Of a DNA stretch of 64,000 nucleotides, positions 32,019 through 41,089 are shown piece after piece. The stretch's first letter is position 1, and each line of letters begins with the position of its first letter. This stretch comes from JAOPZW01 sp963835295 (lineage in GTDB: Bacteria; Actinomycetota; Thermoleophilia; Solirubrobacterales; Solirubrobacteraceae). The stretch is from NCBI GenBank assembly GCA_963835295.1, contig CAWIEX010000012.1, positions 744,001-808,000 of the forward strand. Direction: 5' to 3'. Both the position numbers and the translations under genes were made by a program. The notes under the pieces were generated by a model. That model was given only the letters and a program-made list of their open reading frames with translations, was not told the origin of the DNA and searched no databases.

Positions 32019-33815
32019 GTGCAAGCGCCAGCCGATGGCTACCCCGGGATCGCGGACCTCGCCCTGCTCTCCGACCGCCGCACCGCCGCGCTCGTCTCGC
32101 GCGACGGGACGGTCGAGTGGCTGTGCCTGCCCGCCTTCGACGGCCCGCCGGTCTTCAGCCGGCTGATCGACGTCTCGCACGGCGGCCACTGCACGGTCGC
32201 GCCCGACAGGCCCTTCCAGGCGCGGCGGCGCTACGTGCCCGACACCAACGTGCTCGAGACGACCTTCACGACCGACGACGGCGTGGTCCGCGTGACCGAC
32301 GCGCTCACCTGGGCGCCGGCGGATGCCCACGGCGAGGGCGAGCTCGTCCGGCGCGTGGAAGGGCTCTCCGGCCGCACGCCGATGCGATGGACGGTCCGGC
32401 CGACCGGCGGATACGAGCTGAGGTCGTTCGAGCCGGAGCCCCTGGGCGGCCATCACGTGCTGCGCGACGGTGCCAATGCGATCACTGTGCAGGCGTGGGA
32501 CATGGGCGAGCCGTCGGTCGCCGCCGACGGCCTGGAGGGCGTGTTCGACTGCGTGGATGGACGCAAAGCGACCATCGCGATCCGGGCGTTCTTCGGTCAG
32601 CCGATGGTGATCGATCCCCGCGATGGCATCGAGCGCCGGCTCGACCAGACGATCGAGCGGTGGAAGCAGTGGGCGGCGCGCTGCGAGTACGGCGGGCCTT
32701 ACGCCGATGCGGTCGCGCGGAGCGCCCTCGTCCTCGCGGCGCTGACGCACGAACCCAGCGGCGCGATGGTCGCCGCGCCGACGACCTCGCTGCCCGAGCG
32801 CGTCGGAGGCGATCGCAACTACGACTACCGCTTCTCGTGGTTGCGCGATACCAATCTGGGCGCCGACGCCCTCCTGCGGGTGGGCTACCGCGACGACGTG
32901 CACGCGTCGCTGCGCTGGCTGATGGCCGCGGAGGCGCGTACTCACCCTCGTCTGCGGCCGTTCTACTCGCTCGACACGTCGCCGGGGCGCAACTCGATCG
33001 AGGTTGACCTCCACGGCTATCGCGGCACCCGTCCAGTGCGCGTGGGCAACGGCGCCGCCGGGCAGTTGCAGCTCGGCACCTACGGCGATCTGCTCGCCAC
33101 CGCGTGGCTGTGGGTCGACGATGGCCACTACCTCGACGGCGCCGCAGCCACCCGGCTGGCCGAGGCGACGGAGTTCATGACGCTGATCTGGCGGCGCGAG
33201 GACGCGGGGTTCTGGGAGCTCCCGAACGCCCGCCACTACACCGGGAGCAAGCTGTCCTGCTGGGAGGCCCTGCGCAACGCGATCCGGCTGGCGGAGCGCG
33301 GCGACCTGCCGGCGGCAGGGGCGCAGCGCTGGCGTCAGGTCGTGGCCGAGGTCCGCGACTTCGTGGAAGGCCGCTGCTGGTCGCCTTCGCGCAACTGCTA
33401 CGTGGCCCACGCGGATGCCGATGGACTCGACGCGGTCGTGCTCCTGGGCTCGCGGATGGGCTACCACCAGCCCGACCATCCGCGCCTGCGCTCGACCGTC
33501 GCCGCCGTCCGGTCGGAGCTCTCGGCGGGCGGGCCGCTGCTGTATCGGACCTCCGAGCTGCGCGGGCACGAGGGCGCCTTCGTGGCCTGCTCCTTCTGGC
33601 TCGTCGAGGCGCTTGCGCGCCAGGGCGACGTGGAGGAGGCAGCGGCGCTCATGGAAGACCTCCTGGGGCATGCCAACGACGTTGGCCTCTACAGCGAGGA
33701 GATCGACCCCCAGACCGGCGAGTTCCTGGGCAACGTCCCGCAGGCGCTGAGCCACATGGCGCTGATCAACGCCGCCGTCCAGCTCGACCACGCCGCCCGG
33801 CCGTCCGGGCGATGA
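32019..33815 (+). CDS. GH15-family glucoamylase / trehalase-like glycosidase
   Basis: The protein of about 598 residues has the GH15 two-part layout: an N-terminal beta-sandwich with IADLALLSDRRTAALVSRDGTVEWLCLPAFD, then an (alpha/alpha)6 barrel. Barrel signatures include GGDRNYDYRFSWLRDTNLGADAL, WELPNARHYTGSKLSCWEALRNA (catalytic acid region) and GLYSEEIDPQTGEFLGNVPQALSHMALINA (catalytic base region). Without a signal peptide it is probably cytoplasmic. In actinobacteria such enzymes act on trehalose or alpha-glucans; which one is not clear. A stress-type promoter would suit trehalose turnover. The 144 nt downstream hold a 39-bp duplication. Confidence 0.88.
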   Translation: MQAPADGYPGIADLALLSDRRTAALVSRDGTVEWLCLPAFDGPPVFSRLIDVSHGGHCTVAPDRPFQARRRYVPDTNVLETTFTTDDGVVRVTDALTWAPADAHGEGELVRRVEGLSGRTPMRWTVRPTGGYELRSFEPEPLGGHHVLRDGANAITVQAWDMGEPSVAADGLEGVFDCVDGRKATIAIRAFFGQPMVIDPRDGIERRLDQTIERWKQWAARCEYGGPYADAVARSALVLAALTHEPSGAMVAAPTTSLPERVGGDRNYDYRFSWLRDTNLGADALLRVGYRDDVHASLRWLMAAEARTHPRLRPFYSLDTSPGRNSIEVDLHGYRGTRPVRVGNGAAGQLQLGTYGDLLATAWLWVDDGHYLDGAAATRLAEATEFMTLIWRREDAGFWELPNARHYTGSKLSCWEALRNAIRLAERGDLPAAGAQRWRQVVAEVRDFVEGRCWSPSRNCYVAHADADGLDAVVLLGSRMGYHQPDHPRLRSTVAAVRSELSAGGPLLYRTSELRGHEGAFVACSFWLVEALARQGDVEEAAALMEDLLGHANDVGLYSEEIDPQTGEFLGNVPQALSHMALINAAVQLDHAARPSGR

Positions 33816-33894
33816 CGGCAGACGTGCGGCACGCGAGCCTCGGCCGTGATCGACAAGCCCCGAGTCGACGGTCAGCCCCTCGGGCGGGCCAGCC

Positions 33895-33972
33895 CCTACC
33901 CGGCGGGATGCGTCGACGAGTCAGCCGCCGCTGCCTACCCGGCGGGATGCGTCGACGAGTCAGCCGCCGCTG
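33895..33972. repeat. Exact 39-bp tandem duplication
   Basis: Two identical 39-bp units (33895-33933 and 33934-33972) begin CCTACCCGGCGGGATGCG and end GCCGCCGCTG. The second copy spans the last codons and stop of the HtrA-like gene; the first lies just past it. The length equals 13 codons. Confidence 0.9.
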
Positions 33973-35015
33973 GGGTAGGTGCCGAGGCGAACGTCGACCG
34001 TTTTCGTGCCTCCGCCATCCCCCGGCCTGATCTCGATTGACACCTCGTCGCCTGGCTGATGCGACGCGAGCACCGAGGCGACGTCCTGCGGGCCGGTCGT
34101 GCGCTGGGCTTCGATCGAGAGGATGATGTCGCCCGGCGAGATGCCCGCCTTGTCGGCTGGACCGCCGTTGTCCACCGCTGCGACCACGGCGCCAGGTGAG
34201 CCCATCGAGCCTGCGAGACGGACGCCGAGGTAGGCGCGGTGGGAGTTGACGACCTTGCCGTGCTCGATCAGCTGAGACGCGATGTCACGCACGGTGTCGC
34301 TGGGGATCGCGAAGCCGATGCCGGGCGCGGCGCCGCCGCCGAGCTGCGGGTCCGTCGCCGCGAGCGTCGGGATGCCGACGACCTTCCCGTCGAGGCCCAC
34401 CAGCGCTCCGCCGCTGTTGCCCGGGTTGATCGGCGCGCTCGTCTGGATCACGTTGGGCAGCGTGGCGCCCCCGGGCTCCGAGACCGTGCGCCCGAGAGCG
34501 CTGACGATCCCTTCCGTCACGCTGCTTCGCAGGCCCAGCGGATTGCCGATGGCCAGCACGATGTCGCCCACCTTCAGATCGGCCGAGCGCCCGAAGGATG
34601 CGGCCGTGAGGTTCGCGTTCTCGGCGCGGATGACGGCCAGGTCGTCCGCGGCGGACGCGCCGACGAGCGTCGCGCTGAATCGCTTGCCGCGGGCCGCCGT
34701 GACGCGGAACCGCTGCGCGGATGCGACGACGTGCGCGTTGGTGACGATGTCGCCCTGGTCGTCGAAGACCACGCCCGAGCCGAGCCCGCGGTCGGTCTGG
34801 ATCTGCACGACTTCAGGCGCCACGCGGTTGACGACGTCGACGAACGTGGCTTCGAGCTCGCCGGCCGGCGGCTGGGCCGCGGTCGCGGTCGACGAAGAGG
34901 CGGTGTCGCCTCCGCCGCCGCATGACGCGAGGAGCACGACGATCGCGAGCGCGCCCACGAGGGCGGACAGTCGCCGTAGCGACGCCGGACGCCATCTGGA
35001 GGGGTGGCCAATCAT
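33960..35015 (-). CDS. HtrA/DegP-like serine protease with PDZ domain, lipoprotein
   Basis: The 351-residue protein starts at ATG 35015 with a lipoprotein signal: SALVGALAIVVLLASC, Cys near residue 32. The trypsin-like domain holds the triad: His in VTNAHVV, Asp in ADDLAVI and Ser in PGNSGGAL. A PDZ domain follows (YLGVRLAGSMGSPGAVVAAVDNGGPADKAGISPGDIILSI). It likely degrades or refolds damaged proteins outside the cell membrane. It stops inside a 39-bp tandem duplication and is convergent with the GH15 gene. Confidence 0.9.
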   Translation of the reverse strand: MIGHPSRWRPASLRRLSALVGALAIVVLLASCGGGGDTASSSTATAAQPPAGELEATFVDVVNRVAPEVVQIQTDRGLGSGVVFDDQGDIVTNAHVVASAQRFRVTAARGKRFSATLVGASAADDLAVIRAENANLTAASFGRSADLKVGDIVLAIGNPLGLRSSVTEGIVSALGRTVSEPGGATLPNVIQTSAPINPGNSGGALVGLDGKVVGIPTLAATDPQLGGGAAPGIGFAIPSDTVRDIASQLIEHGKVVNSHRAYLGVRLAGSMGSPGAVVAAVDNGGPADKAGISPGDIILSIEAQRTTGPQDVASVLASHQPGDEVSIEIRPGDGGGTKTVDVRLGTYPSGG

Positions 35016-35241
35016 CGGCGTCACTGCCTTTCCCCGCCATGACCGATCGGGGCGCGAAGCGGTCACCTCGCGGACCCGTCTCACGAATCCGTGGCGGGCT
35101 GCACATCGCTGCCGCCTTCTCCGCCCCGCCGGCCGACCCGGCAGTAGACGCCCGGCCGACCGTCACCCTGGCGACAACGGTTCAAGCGGCTCGCCTGGCC
35201 CCGGGAAGCGCCCCTGTGAACGCCACGCAAAGGAGGCTCAC

Positions 35242-35760
35242 ATGTCCAGCGAACGCGATCCCCGTCGCGGCGGACGCCAGGCCCCCACGGGCTCGGACCG
35301 CTTCCGCCGCCGACCGCCCGTCGACCCGCACGATCACGCGGATCCCGCCCGTCCGCCCGTCGGTGCGCCCGGGCGGCGGCCCCCGGAGCGCAGCGACTGG
35401 CGATCCGCGGTGGTGGCCGCAAGCGGGCTGAACATCATCGCCGGGATCTGGCTGATCTGCGCCCCGTTCGTGCTCGGCTACGACAACGGCGATCCGTACT
35501 GGAACGACATCGTCTTCGGGGCCATCGTCACCGTGCTGGCTCTCGCCAGGACGTTCGGCGCCTACGGCGCCTCGTGGATGAGCTGGCTCAACATGCTCAT
35601 CGGCGCGTGGATCGTCGCGTCCGCCTTCTGGCTGGACGACACGTCCACCGCCCGCGTCAACGACATCATCGTCGGCGGGGTGATCTTCATCCTCGGAGCG
35701 GCGAGCGCCACGGCAAGCGACGATCCGGGCGCCGTCAGGAAGACGGGGGTTCCGCTCTGA
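35242..35760 (+). CDS. SPW-repeat membrane protein
   Basis: The 172-residue protein has a disordered, Arg/Pro/Asp-rich N-terminus (1-50) and four membrane segments with the SPW pattern: ASGLNIIAGIWLICAPFVLGY, WNDIVFGAIVTVLALAR, WMSWLNMLIGAWIVASAFWL and IIVGGVIFILGAA. The family is of unknown function and common in actinobacteria. AAAGGAGG precedes the ATG. Upstream GGTTCAAG (35179-35186) followed after 15 nt by GGGAAG is a weak SigB/SigF-like promoter candidate. The gene is convergent with the MFS gene. Confidence 0.8.
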   Translation: MSSERDPRRGGRQAPTGSDRFRRRPPVDPHDHADPARPPVGAPGRRPPERSDWRSAVVAASGLNIIAGIWLICAPFVLGYDNGDPYWNDIVFGAIVTVLALARTFGAYGASWMSWLNMLIGAWIVASAFWLDDTSTARVNDIIVGGVIFILGAASATASDDPGAVRKTGVPL

Positions 35761-35772
35761 CGACAGTCCGGG

Positions 35773-37008
35773 TCACTCTGCGTCGTCGCGGTCCTCGCGC
35801 GCTCTCAGCGGTTTCATGAACGGGATCGACGCGAGGATCGCGGCGGCGCACACCAGCCACATGGCCTGGTAGTTGGAGCCCATGACCTGGATCGCCAAGC
35901 CGCCGAGCGCCGGCCCGAGCGCGACGCCGACGCCGCGGCTGACCGAGTAGAAGCCGGTCAGGGCGCCGTGCTCGTCGGGTGGCATCATCGGCATGAGCAG
36001 CGCGTAGGGGAGGGTCATGATGACTCCGCCGCCGAAGGCCACGAACGGGATGTCGGCGACCAGGATCGCGATGTTCGTCGTCACGAACGGGACGAGGAGC
36101 AGCACGCCGTAGACGGCGAGCGCCGCGGTCATGACCCGCCCGCCGCCGTAGTGGTCGGCGAGCTTGCCGCTCACCGGCGAGGCCACGAGGACGATCAACG
36201 CGACCGCCCCGACGATCAGCGCCGAACTCGAGACCGACATCCCGAGCGCCTGGTTGATGTAGAGGACCACGAAGGTCTTCAGGGCGCCGAGCGACAGCTC
36301 CCACAGCGCGTTCGCCGCGAAGAAGGCCCGCAGCTCGCGGCGCGCGCGCACCAGTGCCACGAGCCGCTGCAGCAACGCCGCCATCCCGTCGTCGTTCGAG
36401 GTCTCCGCGGTCGCGATGTCTCGACGGACCGCGACCGAGCCGAACGCGCCGATGCTGATCGCCACCACGCCGGCGCCGACGCAGAACGGGACGGGCTTGC
36501 CGAGCGAGATGAGGACGCCGCCGGCGCCCAGGGCCAGGACGGTGCCGATCCCGCGGGCGAGCGCCTGCGTGCTCTGCGCCCGGCCGGCGATCTCGTCGCC
36601 CGCAAGGTCCGGATACAGCGCTCGGTACGGCTCGTAGGCGATGAAGTAGGAGGCGAAGAAGATCGCCAGGCCGAAGCCAGCGGCGCCGATCGATCCGACG
36701 AACCCCAGCAGCGCCAGCGCGAGGACCAGCGGTGGCGTCGCGCCGAACACGAACGGCAACCGGCCGCCGAGCGGTGTCTTCAGGCGGTCCGACCACGAGC
36801 CGACGAGGATCGGGAGGGCGATGGCCATCAGTCCTTCCAAGCCGATCAGCGCGCCGATCACGGTCGTCGACGCGGCGAACGAGGACGCCAGGACCGGCAG
36901 GTAGGTCGACACCGTGGTGATCGCCAGCGCGAAGGCGAACGTCGGCACGCCGAGGATCGCCAGCTCGGTCCATTCGTGGCGTCGCAGCGGTCGCTCGGTG
37001 GTCGCCAT
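35773..37008 (-). CDS. MFS transporter
   Basis: The 411-residue protein has 12 membrane segments and MFS signatures: VIGALIGLEGLMAIALPILVGSWSDRLKTPLGGRLPFVFGA (A-motif region), AGRAQSTQALARGIG and a second-half SPVSGKLADHYGGGR. It resembles the sugar/SLC45-like or general MFS exporter group; the substrate is unknown. ATG 37008 was chosen because GGGTAC ends exactly 10 nt upstream. An earlier in-frame ATG lies 17 codons upstream. It follows the respiratory operon on the same strand but has its own promoter. Confidence 0.85.
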   Translation of the reverse strand: MATTERPLRRHEWTELAILGVPTFAFALAITTVSTYLPVLASSFAASTTVIGALIGLEGLMAIALPILVGSWSDRLKTPLGGRLPFVFGATPPLVLALALLGFVGSIGAAGFGLAIFFASYFIAYEPYRALYPDLAGDEIAGRAQSTQALARGIGTVLALGAGGVLISLGKPVPFCVGAGVVAISIGAFGSVAVRRDIATAETSNDDGMAALLQRLVALVRARRELRAFFAANALWELSLGALKTFVVLYINQALGMSVSSSALIVGAVALIVLVASPVSGKLADHYGGGRVMTAALAVYGVLLLVPFVTTNIAILVADIPFVAFGGGVIMTLPYALLMPMMPPDEHGALTGFYSVSRGVGVALGPALGGLAIQVMGSNYQAMWLVCAAAILASIPFMKPLRAREDRDDAE

Positions 37009-37018
37009 GTCCGCCGCC

Positions 37019-37024
37019 GTACCC
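37019..37024 (-). promoter_or_regulatory. GGGTAC box 10 nt before ATG 37008 (MFS)
   Basis: Minus-strand GGGTAC ends 10 nt before the start codon, in the 79-nt gap after the qcrB stop. It fits the leaderless SigB/SigF-type class. Confidence 0.45.
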
Positions 37025-37087
37025 ATGAACCCGCGACCGACGTCGCTGGCCGTCGCCACGGCGACAGCCAGGCTCGCGCGTGAGCGC

Positions 37088-38578
37088 CTAGCGCCGGCCG
37101 GGCGTTGTGCCGTACGTCGGCGGAGGGCGGTGACCGTCGGTTGACGACGGATCGTGGCTGACGGTCGGGACCGCGACCGTCTCGAAGCCGCCGGCCGCGT
37201 TGCGGCGTATGACCCGGCCGCTCCACCCGCGTAGCGGATGTGACCCTGAGTCGCGCAGCTCGCGGCAGACGCGGTAGGTGATCCGGCCGATGATGATCGG
37301 CAGGATCCACGAGGCGAAGCGCCAGAACCAGATCTGCCCCTCGTAGGAGAAGCCGATCGAGACGAGCATCCGGTCGGAGGAACCGGCGAAGAACACGAGG
37401 AAGACCCAGGCGAAGAAGGCGGCGCCGATGGCCGTGCGGACGGGGTTGTCGCGCGGGCGGTCCAGCAGATCGTGACGTCGCCGGTCTTTCGTGATGAAGC
37501 GCTGCTCGATCCACGGCCACGCGTACAGCAGCCCGAAGCAGAACAGCGGGAACACGGCGCCGCCCCAGAACGGGTTGGGGATCCAGGTGTGGCCGGCGAG
37601 CCGCGGCTCGAGTGGCGGCATCAAGCGCAGGCCTCCTATGAGCCACCCGAGGAACCAGTCGGGCTGCGCGCCGTTGGTCGACCGCCAGATCTCGTACGGC
37701 CCCCACTGGTAGACGGGGTTGATCTGCACGAGGCCGCCGAGCAGGACGATGACGCCGGCGACCATCGCGAACCAGCCGAGGCTCCGCAGGGCGTAGCCGG
37801 GCCACATCGGCGTCCCCACCGTGTTGCGCTCGCGCCGTCCCGGTCCGGGGAACTGGGCGTGGTGCTGGCGCATGATGATGGCCAGATGCGCGGTGATCAG
37901 CGCGGCGAGAATGAGCGGGATCACGAAGACATGCGCGATGAACAGCCGCGGCCAGAAGGCCTCGGATCCCGGAAAGCGACCGTCCCAGATGAGGTTCGCG
38001 AGCTGTCCGCCGGCCAGAGGGATGGAGAGGACGACCGCGTAGGCGATCACGAGCCCCATGCCGGACAGGAGGTCGTCGGGCAGCGAGTAGCCGGCGAACC
38101 CCTCGAGGATCGCGAGCATCAGCATGGTGACGCCGATCATCCAGTTGGGCTCACGCGGCTTGCGGAAGGCCCCCGTCCAGAAGATCCGCATGACGTGGAC
38201 GATGATCGCCGCGATGAAGACGTTGGCGGCCCAGTGGTGGGCCTGGCGGATGAGCAGGCCAGCCGGGACGTCATAGGAGATCCGCACCACCGAGACGTAC
38301 GCCTCGCTGGCGTCGAGCCCCTGCAGCGGAGCGTACGCGCCGTTATAGACCGTCTCCGAAGTGCTGGGGACGAAGAACAGCGCCAGGTACGTCCCCGTGA
38401 CGAGCAGGATCGCGAAGGAGTACAGCGCGATCTCGCCCAGCAGGAACGACCAGTGGTCGGGAAAGACGTAGTGCAGTGCCTTCTTGATGAGCGGCGCCGC
38501 TCCGAGCCGCGCGTCGACGAACCGGACCGGGTCCTCGACGAGGTCGCGTTCCTTCTCGCGCCGCAGTGGATGCAGCAT
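37088..38578 (-). CDS. qcrB: Cytochrome bc1 complex cytochrome b subunit
   Basis: The 496-residue protein has the cytochrome b fold: haem-ligand helices II and IV (RQAHHWAANVFIAAIIVHVMRIFWTGAF; FIAHVFVIPLILAALITAHLAIIMRQHH), the Qo loop GYSLPDDLLSGMG and the PDWFLGW variant of PEWY. The actinobacterial C-terminal extension follows. It oxidises menaquinol and passes electrons to the Rieske protein. It is last in the oxidase operon, 2 nt after the qcrA stop. In actinobacteria this complex forms a supercomplex with the aa3 oxidase through diheme QcrC. Confidence 0.93.
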   Translation of the reverse strand: MLHPLRREKERDLVEDPVRFVDARLGAAPLIKKALHYVFPDHWSFLLGEIALYSFAILLVTGTYLALFFVPSTSETVYNGAYAPLQGLDASEAYVSVVRISYDVPAGLLIRQAHHWAANVFIAAIIVHVMRIFWTGAFRKPREPNWMIGVTMLMLAILEGFAGYSLPDDLLSGMGLVIAYAVVLSIPLAGGQLANLIWDGRFPGSEAFWPRLFIAHVFVIPLILAALITAHLAIIMRQHHAQFPGPGRRERNTVGTPMWPGYALRSLGWFAMVAGVIVLLGGLVQINPVYQWGPYEIWRSTNGAQPDWFLGWLIGGLRLMPPLEPRLAGHTWIPNPFWGGAVFPLFCFGLLYAWPWIEQRFITKDRRRHDLLDRPRDNPVRTAIGAAFFAWVFLVFFAGSSDRMLVSIGFSYEGQIWFWRFASWILPIIIGRITYRVCRELRDSGSHPLRGWSGRVIRRNAAGGFETVAVPTVSHDPSSTDGHRPPPTYGTTPGRR

Positions 38579-38580
38579 GC

Positions 38581-39576
38581 TCACGAGCGGTCCTTCACCC
38601 CCCACCACGCGGGTCCCGGGAAGTCGGTGAGCGGGCCTTCGGCGTGCAGGAGCCCACGGTCGTCGACGCTCAGCGGCAGCTGCGGCAGCGGCCTTCCGGC
38701 GGGCCCGAACATCACACTGGCGCCGCGCGTGGGATCGAATGTCGAGTAGTGGCAGGGGCAGACGAGCGCCGGCCCTCCAGGCGCGGTTGGGCCGTAGAGC
38801 GGATACCGGAACTCGGTGACAGCGCAACCGGCGTGCGTGCAGATCTGCGAGTACGCGACGATGCCTTGCGGCGCCCAGCCCCGTCGCTGGGGCTCGAGGT
38901 GCAGCTCGGACGGCTCGACGCGCACGACGATCACCGGGGAGCCCAGGTCGCGCTTGTCGGCCCCCTCGGGGAACCCCGTGAGCATCGACCCGACCTCGAG
39001 CATGTCCACTGAGACGGGGTTGTCGTCGAGGTCGACGACCGAGCGGCCCTTCTCCCACGCGCTCGAGGCCAGCGTCTTGCGGACGCGCGGCCCGAGGGAG
39101 GCGACCGGCGCGCCGACAAGTACGCCGAGCCCGCACGCGCATGCCCCCGCGGCACCGGCGAGCAGCTTGCGCCGCGAGACGCCCTCGACGCCTTGGCGGA
39201 TGTCCTGCGCGATCTCGGCATCCATCTCCTCGCGCAGCAGCACGTCGCGCTCCTCGACCTCGACGACCTGTGGCACGACTCGGAGGCTGGCGAGCATGAG
39301 CGCGACCGCGAGCGAGACGAGGCTCAGCCCCGCGGTCGCCCCGAGCAGCGGCGTGTTCGGATAGACGATGTAGAGGACGAGGAACGCGACCGCGAAGCCC
39401 GCGGACGCCAGCAGCAGCGTCGCCGATACGAGCTCGGCGCGCTCGCTCTCGGGCAGCTCGCGCTCGGTGGGATCGTGGTCGATGAAGCCCGGGACCGGAT
39501 CGTGCCGGCGGCGGACTGCGCGCCAGATGGCCAGGGCGGCGATGAGCCGGCCGAGCAGCCGGCCGAGCGCTCTCAT
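38581..39576 (-). CDS. qcrA: Rieske iron-sulfur subunit of the bc1 complex
   Basis: The 331-residue protein has an N-terminal soluble part, two membrane segments (ELVSATLLLASAGFAVAFLVLYIVY, LLGATAGLSLVSLAVALMLAS) and a third hydrophobic segment behind SRRKLLAGAAGACACGLG, which resembles a Tat signal. This three-helix layout is typical of actinobacterial QcrA. The Rieske 2Fe-2S ligands are in CTHAGC and CPCHYSTFD near the C-terminus. ATG 39576 overlaps the qcrC stop by 4 nt. Confidence 0.93.
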   Translation of the reverse strand: MRALGRLLGRLIAALAIWRAVRRRHDPVPGFIDHDPTERELPESERAELVSATLLLASAGFAVAFLVLYIVYPNTPLLGATAGLSLVSLAVALMLASLRVVPQVVEVEERDVLLREEMDAEIAQDIRQGVEGVSRRKLLAGAAGACACGLGVLVGAPVASLGPRVRKTLASSAWEKGRSVVDLDDNPVSVDMLEVGSMLTGFPEGADKRDLGSPVIVVRVEPSELHLEPQRRGWAPQGIVAYSQICTHAGCAVTEFRYPLYGPTAPGGPALVCPCHYSTFDPTRGASVMFGPAGRPLPQLPLSVDDRGLLHAEGPLTDFPGPAWWGVKDRS

Positions 39577-40325
39577 TGCGTCGTCCTCTCGCCGATCAGC
39601 CGGGCGACGATCAGCAGGCTCACGATCCCGATGCCCCACAGGACGAGCCCCTCGGGGATCGGGCCGAGGTTGCCGATGCCCCAGCCGCCGATGTTCGGGG
39701 GGTTCTGCGTGTGCTGGACGTAGCGCGCGAGCGAGTCGACGTCGCGCTGGTCGAGCAGCTTCTCGTTGAAGCGCGGCATCACATACGGCCCGATCCGCAC
39801 GACCTCGGCGACGTCGATCGGCTCGACCTCGTTCTCGAGCGAGGGGGCGATCGTGTTCGGCGTCACCACGCCTCCCTGCGCGACGACCTGATGGCAGCCC
39901 GCGCAGTGCTCGGTGAAGAGCTCCTTGCCGCGCGCCAGCGAGCCGGCCGCCGGGTCGACGCGCGGGATCGGCGGGCCACCGAGGGAGCCGATGTAGGCGA
40001 CGAGGTCCGCGATCGCTCGCTTCGAGTAGACGCTGTGGGCGCGGATCGGGTAGTCCGTGGGCCGGGCGAGCGGCATGCGGCCGGTCCGCAGGTACCAGTC
40101 GGCGGCCAACGCGCCCACGCCGATCAGGCTCGGGGCGCGGCCCGGGAGGCCTCGCGCGTCCAGGCCATGGCACGACGAGCAGCCCGTGACGAACAGCTGC
40201 CGTCCGTGCGCGGCGCTGGTCGTTGGCTGCGCCTCGCCGCGCGGCGTGGCCAGCGCCAACGTCCCCAGCCCCAGGCAGGTGATCGCGCAGAGCGTCAGGA
40301 GCCCGCGGACGATCCGGCGTCTCAT
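39573..40325 (-). CDS. qcrC: Diheme cytochrome c subunit of the bc1 complex
   Basis: The 250-residue protein has a signal segment (GLLTLCAITCLGLGTLALA) and two c-type haem sites, CSSCH and CAGCH, with matching Met-containing loops (RMPLARPTDYP; YVMPRFNEKLL). A C-terminal anchor follows (GLVLWGIGIVSLLIVARLI). This is the diheme QcrC that replaces a soluble cytochrome c in actinobacterial supercomplexes. It overlaps neighbours by 4 nt on both sides. Confidence 0.92.
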   Translation of the reverse strand: MRRRIVRGLLTLCAITCLGLGTLALATPRGEAQPTTSAAHGRQLFVTGCSSCHGLDARGLPGRAPSLIGVGALAADWYLRTGRMPLARPTDYPIRAHSVYSKRAIADLVAYIGSLGGPPIPRVDPAAGSLARGKELFTEHCAGCHQVVAQGGVVTPNTIAPSLENEVEPIDVAEVVRIGPYVMPRFNEKLLDQRDVDSLARYVQHTQNPPNIGGWGIGNLGPIPEGLVLWGIGIVSLLIVARLIGERTTQ

Positions 40326-41089
40326 CGCGCTGCCTCGATCCTGTCGCGGCGGCGCTGGCGCTGCTCCTCCACCCACATGCCCCACAGCGATCCGAGTACC
40401 GCGACCGGGGCGACGGTCACCAGGCCCCCGAGCCACATGATCATCCCGCCGCCGTGCTGGTCGGCAAGGGCGCGCGGCTGATCGGCGTACGACTCGATGA
40501 GGACGTGGCCGGCGGTGGCGTATTGCGAGCCGATCGTGGCCATGGCGATCATCCAGACCGACAGCGCGACCAGCAGCCCGATCGGGCCCGGCGCGCCAGG
40601 CACCGGGTCGACGCCGAGCACGGTGGTCCAGGCCGCGAGCGCGGTCCAGAACAGCGCGGCGTGCTCCGTGTCGTGCAACAGCGGGTGCGCGAGGACGGCG
40701 TCCATGACGGCGGGGACATGGCTGACGATCAGCGTCGCCGTGGCGAGCGTGATGGCCGCCGCTGGCGCGCCCAGCATGCGGCCCGGTCGCGAGTGCAGCG
40801 CGCCGGCGAGGCGCCGGCGCGCGTCGCGCGGCAGCGCCGCGAGCGCGAGGCGCAACGGTGCCGCGACCGCGAAGAGGGCGGGCGCCACCACCCCGATGAG
40901 GACGTGCTGGACCATGTGCGCAGCGAGATGGCGGTCGGCGGCGGCGTCGAGCGGGCCGAGGGCCGACGCGAGGGCGACGGCCCCGGCGACCGCCGCCAGC
41001 GAACGCGCCGCGGGCCAGCGGCGGGGCGCGCGGCGCACGCCCCACGCGTAGAGCAGCGCCAGCGGCAGGACGACCAGGGCTGAGCTCAT
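40322..41089 (-). CDS. Cytochrome c oxidase assembly protein, CtaG/caa3-type
   Basis: The 255-residue protein has about seven membrane segments and the caa3_CtaG signature: DRHLAAHMVQHVLIGVVAPALFAVAAPLRLAL, HPLLHDTEHAALFWTALAAW and SQYATAGHVLIESYADQPRALADQHGGGMIMW. The family inserts copper or assists assembly of haem-copper oxidases. Its place between the oxidase genes and qcrCAB, with 4-nt overlaps at both ends, supports that role. The exact function of this branch is not proven. Confidence 0.85.
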   Translation of the reverse strand: MSSALVVLPLALLYAWGVRRAPRRWPAARSLAAVAGAVALASALGPLDAAADRHLAAHMVQHVLIGVVAPALFAVAAPLRLALAALPRDARRRLAGALHSRPGRMLGAPAAAITLATATLIVSHVPAVMDAVLAHPLLHDTEHAALFWTALAAWTTVLGVDPVPGAPGPIGLLVALSVWMIAMATIGSQYATAGHVLIESYADQPRALADQHGGGMIMWLGGLVTVAPVAVLGSLWGMWVEEQRQRRRDRIEAAR

